From Ferdinandcohnia sp036965045 (GTDB lineage Bacteria > Bacillota > Bacilli > Bacillales > Bacillaceae_L), in the NCBI RefSeq assembly GCF_036965045.1, contig NZ_JBALOV010000039.1:1-64000 (forward strand): a stretch of 64,000 nucleotides of DNA, in the 5' to 3' direction. The position numbers were made by a program, and so were the translations under genes. Below the pieces are notes generated by a model, which made no database searches, was not told where the DNA came from, and worked only from the letters and a program-made list of their open reading frames with translations. Shown here piece by piece: positions 60,836-64,000 of the stretch; within the stretch, counting starts at the first letter, position 1; each line of letters opens with the position of its first letter.

Positions 60836-61597
60836 TTAGTCTACAATTATTAGTTTAATACCTTTCTCTTCTATTTGTTTACTTGAAAATGGATCGATCT
60901 TAGAGTCGGTAATAATTGTATCTATATGAGAAAGTAATGAAATTTGAGAGAAAGCTCGTGTTCCAAACTTGCTGGAATCTACCATTAAAATAGTCTCATC
61001 TGCTATCTTCATCATTTTACTTTTTAATAAGGCTTGGAGTTCATTAGAATCACTTAATCCATTTTCAAGATGCACACCTTTGCACGAAAGGAATGTTTTA
61101 TTGACATGGTATAAATCAAGGGATCTTTCCGCAAGTGGTCCTACATAAGATAAAGAACTAGACAGTAATTGACCACCAGTAGAAATAACTTTAATGTGAT
61201 CTTTCTTGCTAAGTTCAATTGCTACTTTAATGGAATTAGTAACAACAGTTAATGGTATATCAGGTAGCTCCTTGGCAACATACCATGCCGTAGAACTTGC
61301 ATCCAATATAATTTGATCTCCCTGATTTACTAATTCGAGGGCTTTTGCAGCAATAGCCTTTTTCTCGGGGACGTTCGTAATTTCTCTTTCAGTATAGGAA
61401 GGTTCATGCTCATACTTCTCTATACTTACAGCACCGCCATGACTCCTCATTAGTTGATTTTCCTTCTCTAACTTCTCTAGATCCCGCCGAATTGTCTCTT
61501 CGGTTACTTTGAATATCTTGCTTAATTCTGAAACACGTATACTTAAACGTTCATTTACTAAATCTACAATTTTCCTTTGCCTTTCTGCTACCAGCAA
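60836..61597 (-). CDS. DeoR/GlpR family transcriptional regulator (fucose locus)
   Basis: A 253-residue repressor: N-terminal DeoR helix-turn-helix (about 1-57, RQRKIVDLVNERLSIRVSEL then VTEETIRRDLEKLEKE) and a sugar-phosphate-binding domain with IILDASSTAWYVAKEL, TNSIKVAIEL and STGGQLL. Starts at TTG. It lies between the kinase and the fucosidase genes, so it likely controls the fucose cluster, sensing L-fuculose-1-phosphate or a related compound (inferred). Confidence 0.85.
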   Translation of the reverse strand: MLVAERQRKIVDLVNERLSIRVSELSKIFKVTEETIRRDLEKLEKENQLMRSHGGAVSIEKYEHEPSYTEREITNVPEKKAIAAKALELVNQGDQIILDASSTAWYVAKELPDIPLTVVTNSIKVAIELSKKDHIKVISTGGQLLSSSLSYVGPLAERSLDLYHVNKTFLSCKGVHLENGLSDSNELQALLKSKMMKIADETILMVDSSKFGTRAFSQISLLSHIDTIITDSKIDPFSSKQIEEKGIKLIIVD

Positions 61598-61724
61598 TGT
61601 AAATCACGCCTTCCCATTCATGAAAAGTGAATTTATTTTTGTTTTCTTTTACTTGTGTGGTTTTCCAAATAGATAATATACCATGTTTTTTTAAAAACAA
61701 AAAGTATTTTGGTGATTTACTACT

Positions 61725-63422
61725 TTATAAAGCCACTGATTCGTTTTTTAAATGAGAATACTTTATTTGCTTTAATCGTTTCATCACGTTATTTTCCCCA
61801 CGCCCAAAATAGTCTTGCAACTTGGTATACTCCTTATATAACTCTTCATAAATCAATACGTTTTCCTTTATTGGTTTGTACGATTCTTCTTTTATTTTCG
61901 GCATTATTTTGGCTGCCTCCTCAATTGTTTCTATACCACCATTCTCCTTTCCTGCTGCGACTGCTCCATACATCGCTGCTCCAATTGCCGGGGTAATCGT
62001 CGAGTCAGATATTTTAATTTCCATATTTGTAACATCTGCATAAATTTGCATAAGTAACTTATTACGATGTGGAAGACCGCCACAAGCGTATAACTGGTTA
62101 ATTTCTATACCATTGTTTCGAAATGTATCTATGATTGTTCTCGTACCAAAGGCGGTAGATTCCAATAATGCCCGGTATACTTCTTCAGGTCTTGTCGATA
62201 AAGTTAGACCAATCAATACGCCAGAAAGATCGGAGTCCACTAAAGGCGTTCGGTTTCCGTTATGCCAATCTAATGCAATAAGCCCACTTTCACCAACCCT
62301 AAGTTCTTCTGCCTTTTTCTCTAAAACTTGATGAATTGATTTATTTAGACGATTGGCTTCCTCGATAATATATGTAGGTACATGATTGTCCACAAACCAC
62401 GCAAAGATATCACCAACAGCTACTTGTCCCGCTTCATATGCATATAACCCGGGGATAATTCCATCTTCAACTACACCACTTATACCAGCTACATGAACTT
62501 CCTTATCACTTAGGAGTAAATGACAGGTTGAGGTCCCCATTACCATCACCATTTTACCGGGCGTGGTAACACCCGTTCCTGGAACACCTGCATGCGCATC
62601 TATAATCCCAGCTGCAACAGCAATTCCCTCAGGCAAACCCATTAATTCTGCCATTTCAGGTGTCAGATTACCTGCTTTTGTTCCTGAGGCTACTACATCC
62701 CCTCTAAGCTTGGTCTTATATATGTCTGTCATTCTAGGATCTAGTAAACTCAAAAACTCAGATGATAGATAGCCTTTCTCTTTGTGCCAAGTTCCTTTAT
62801 ATCCGGCTGCACAGCTATTTCTAATAATAGCCCCAGTCATTTTAGATGTAATCCAATCAGATGCCTCTAAAAAATATTCAGCCTCAGAATATATGTCTGG
62901 CGATTCATTTAATATTTGCCAAACCTTTGGAATCATCCATTCCGACGATATTTTATCCCCGTAACGGTGAATCCATTCTTCACCACGATCTAAAGCTAGC
63001 TCATTCATTTTATTTGCTTCTTCTTGCGCAGCATGGTGTTTCCAAAGCTTCACCCAAGCATGAGGTTTGTCCTTAAATTCTGGCTTTAAACATAGAGGTA
63101 CCAAATTTTGATCTGTTGGTAGCATTGTACAGGCCGTAAAATCAATTCCTATCCCAATTACATTTTCAGGGTTTACTCCTGATTGTTTTATAACTTCAGG
63201 TACAGAGGACGATAGGACCAACAAATAATCATTCGGATTTTGTAATGCAAAATCGAGATCTAGCTTTATTGATGAATTAGGCAGAACCCTATCAATTACT
63301 CCATCCTTATACATCGTGACATGTGTAGCAACTACTTTTCCAGTAGATACCTCTACAAGTACAACCCTCCCAGACTCCGTACCATAATCGACTCCAATTA
63401 CATATGTCTCTATCAATTTCAT
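61725..63422 (-). CDS. FGGY kinase of ribulokinase type, probable L-fuculokinase
   Basis: A 565-residue sugar kinase that looks like AraB: IGVDYGTESGRVVLVEV at the start, GIGIDFTACTMLP, KISSEWMIPKVWQI, VMGTSTCHLLLSD and the LDWHNGNRTPLVDSDL segment, ending NNVMKRLKQIK. By sequence it is a ribulokinase. By location it lies just downstream of FucI and before a fucose-type regulator and fucosidase, and no araA is visible, so phosphorylation of L-fuculose is more likely (inferred). AGAGG precedes the ATG. A terminator lies between it and fucI, so its level may be lower than that of FucI. Confidence 0.82.
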   Translation of the reverse strand: MKLIETYVIGVDYGTESGRVVLVEVSTGKVVATHVTMYKDGVIDRVLPNSSIKLDLDFALQNPNDYLLVLSSSVPEVIKQSGVNPENVIGIGIDFTACTMLPTDQNLVPLCLKPEFKDKPHAWVKLWKHHAAQEEANKMNELALDRGEEWIHRYGDKISSEWMIPKVWQILNESPDIYSEAEYFLEASDWITSKMTGAIIRNSCAAGYKGTWHKEKGYLSSEFLSLLDPRMTDIYKTKLRGDVVASGTKAGNLTPEMAELMGLPEGIAVAAGIIDAHAGVPGTGVTTPGKMVMVMGTSTCHLLLSDKEVHVAGISGVVEDGIIPGLYAYEAGQVAVGDIFAWFVDNHVPTYIIEEANRLNKSIHQVLEKKAEELRVGESGLIALDWHNGNRTPLVDSDLSGVLIGLTLSTRPEEVYRALLESTAFGTRTIIDTFRNNGIEINQLYACGGLPHRNKLLMQIYADVTNMEIKISDSTITPAIGAAMYGAVAAGKENGGIETIEEAAKIMPKIKEESYKPIKENVLIYEELYKEYTKLQDYFGRGENNVMKRLKQIKYSHLKNESVAL

Positions 63423-63466
63423 AACCTCTTTTCGAAAATAGTTTTACCCCTAATTCTTAGGCTTTT

Positions 63467-63502
63467 AAAAGCCCCTGAATTTGCAATTCAGGGGCTTTTT
63501 AT
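63467..63502 (-). terminator. Terminator after fucI
   Basis: AAAAGCCCCTGAATT (63467-63481) pairs perfectly with AATTCAGGGGCTTTT (63485-63499). On the minus strand the stem is followed by AAG rather than a long T run, so it may attenuate instead of fully stopping. Confidence 0.8.
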
Positions 63503-63510
63503 TTGTAATA

Positions 63511-64000
63511 TTAACGATATAAAGGTCCAAAATTAGTACATGCTCTAAAATCAGCACCCTCTAAATCATTTGTGCCAAACATTCCCCAAGTACTAGGTCT
63601 AAAAATACGCTCTTCAGGTACATTATGCATGTTAACAGGGATTCTTAGCATTGAAGCAAGTGTAATAAGCTCATCACCAATATGACCGTAACTCATTCCA
63701 CAGTGATTTGCCCCCCAGCTATTCATTACAGAGTAAACATCCTTAAATGTACCTTCTCCAGTTAAGTTTGGAACAAACCAAGTAGTTGGCCAGGTAGGGT
63801 CTGTACGATTATCAAGCTTATCATGCACTTCTTCAGGTAGTTCAGCAGTATAGCCTTCTGCAATTTGCAGCACAGGGCCGAGACCTTTCACTATATTAAT
63901 TCTAGCAATAGTTACAGGCATTCCACCTTTTGTTAAGAAATCGCTAGAATATCCACCACCCCGGAAATATCCAGTTGATGCCGGTCTCCATAACGTTGCG
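63511..64000 (-). CDS. fucI: L-fucose isomerase, C-terminal part (gene continues outside)
   Basis: C-terminal 160 or so residues of FucI, which isomerises L-fucose to L-fuculose. The visible frame is open to the window end and reads RPASTGYFRGGG and KGGMPVTIARIN, then DPTWPTTWF, YSVMNSWGANHCGM, ITLASMLRIPVNMHNV and ends FRACTNFGPLYR. These are matching blocks of enterobacterial FucI, including the C-terminal domain. The start lies outside the window. First known member of the leftward fucose cluster. Confidence 0.9.
   Translation of the reverse strand, partial: ATLWRPASTGYFRGGGYSSDFLTKGGMPVTIARINIVKGLGPVLQIAEGYTAELPEEVHDKLDNRTDPTWPTTWFVPNLTGEGTFKDVYSVMNSWGANHCGMSYGHIGDELITLASMLRIPVNMHNVPEERIFRPSTWGMFGTNDLEGADFRACTNFGPLYR

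Noticed and set aside
1..64000. Prophage, integrative element, CRISPR array, rRNA or tRNA
   Set aside because: No integrase, transposase, phage structural gene, regular spacer array or RNA gene was recognised on either strand.

Overview
The window is about 64 kb of chromosome from an endospore-forming member of the Bacillaceae (Firmicutes). Spore genes are spread through it: CotF-type coat proteins, a gamma-type SASP and two germinant-receptor operons. Many neighbourhoods match Bacillus subtilis modules (yfiYZ-yfhA-yusV, ykoGHIJ, ykoST, lytST, ydgGH, mhqD). AT-rich intergenic DNA, strong GGAGG ribosome binding sites and frequent GTG/TTG starts fit this. The genus cannot be fixed from sequence reading alone; a Bacillus, Neobacillus or Mesobacillus type soil bacterium is my inference. 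I see no rRNA, tRNA, CRISPR array, prophage or transposase.

Layout. 0.1-2 kb: proline dehydrogenase and two CotF-like coat proteins. 2-7.2 kb: Fur-controlled hydroxamate siderophore uptake (YfiY, YfiZ, YfhA, YusV, a 2Fe-2S protein and YusU), with three Fur boxes in the divergent promoter. 7.2-9.1 kb: Gfo/Idh oxidoreductase and a YueD-type reductase. 9.1-12.8 kb: first germinant receptor operon (A-B-C), whose C subunit lacks a lipobox. 13-17.6 kb: subtilisin-like protease, then a YkoS/YkoT/GtrA envelope glycosylation cluster. 17.6-20.6 kb: D,D-carboxypeptidase, ASCH protein, SspE and a tiny SspE-like gene. 20.7-24.9 kb: second germinant receptor operon with a small D subunit. 25-27.4 kb: MhqD hydrolase with an MhqR-like operator, a lipoprotein and a DUF3231 protein.

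27.4-33 kb: a TAXI-type TRAP transporter, a class III aminotransferase and an RpiR regulator. 33.3-38.2 kb: DUF4064 protein, PatB C-S lyase, peptide deformylase, SGNH hydrolase, DUF1836 regulator and membrane thioredoxin. 38.3-42 kb: MarR plus MMPL exporter with a clear operator. 42-44.5 kb: ECF sigma operon and DUF1284. 44.6-48.3 kb: YkoG/YkoH two-component system with two PepSY proteins, each preceded by the same tandem repeat that looks like the YkoG box. 48.3-52 kb: small genes, a DUF2243/secreted-protein pair and a hemerythrin-PAS DUF438 protein with an FNR-like site, bracketed by two inverted copies of an intergenic repeat. 52-56.4 kb: CstA with a coupled 49-residue membrane peptide, and LytS/LytT. 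56.6-64 kb: an L-fucose locus (secreted GH29 alpha-L-fucosidase, DeoR regulator, FGGY kinase of ribulokinase type, and FucI cut by the window end).

The main new items are small or regulatory. They include three genes shorter than 60 codons (mini-SASP, 39-residue acidic peptide, CstA-coupled peptide), the paired repeat element, a gene that reads through its own terminator, the YkoG-box candidates, operator candidates for MhqR, MarR, RpiR and FNR, and a ribulokinase-like enzyme that context assigns to fuculose. I did not find a clear new defence or mobile system.
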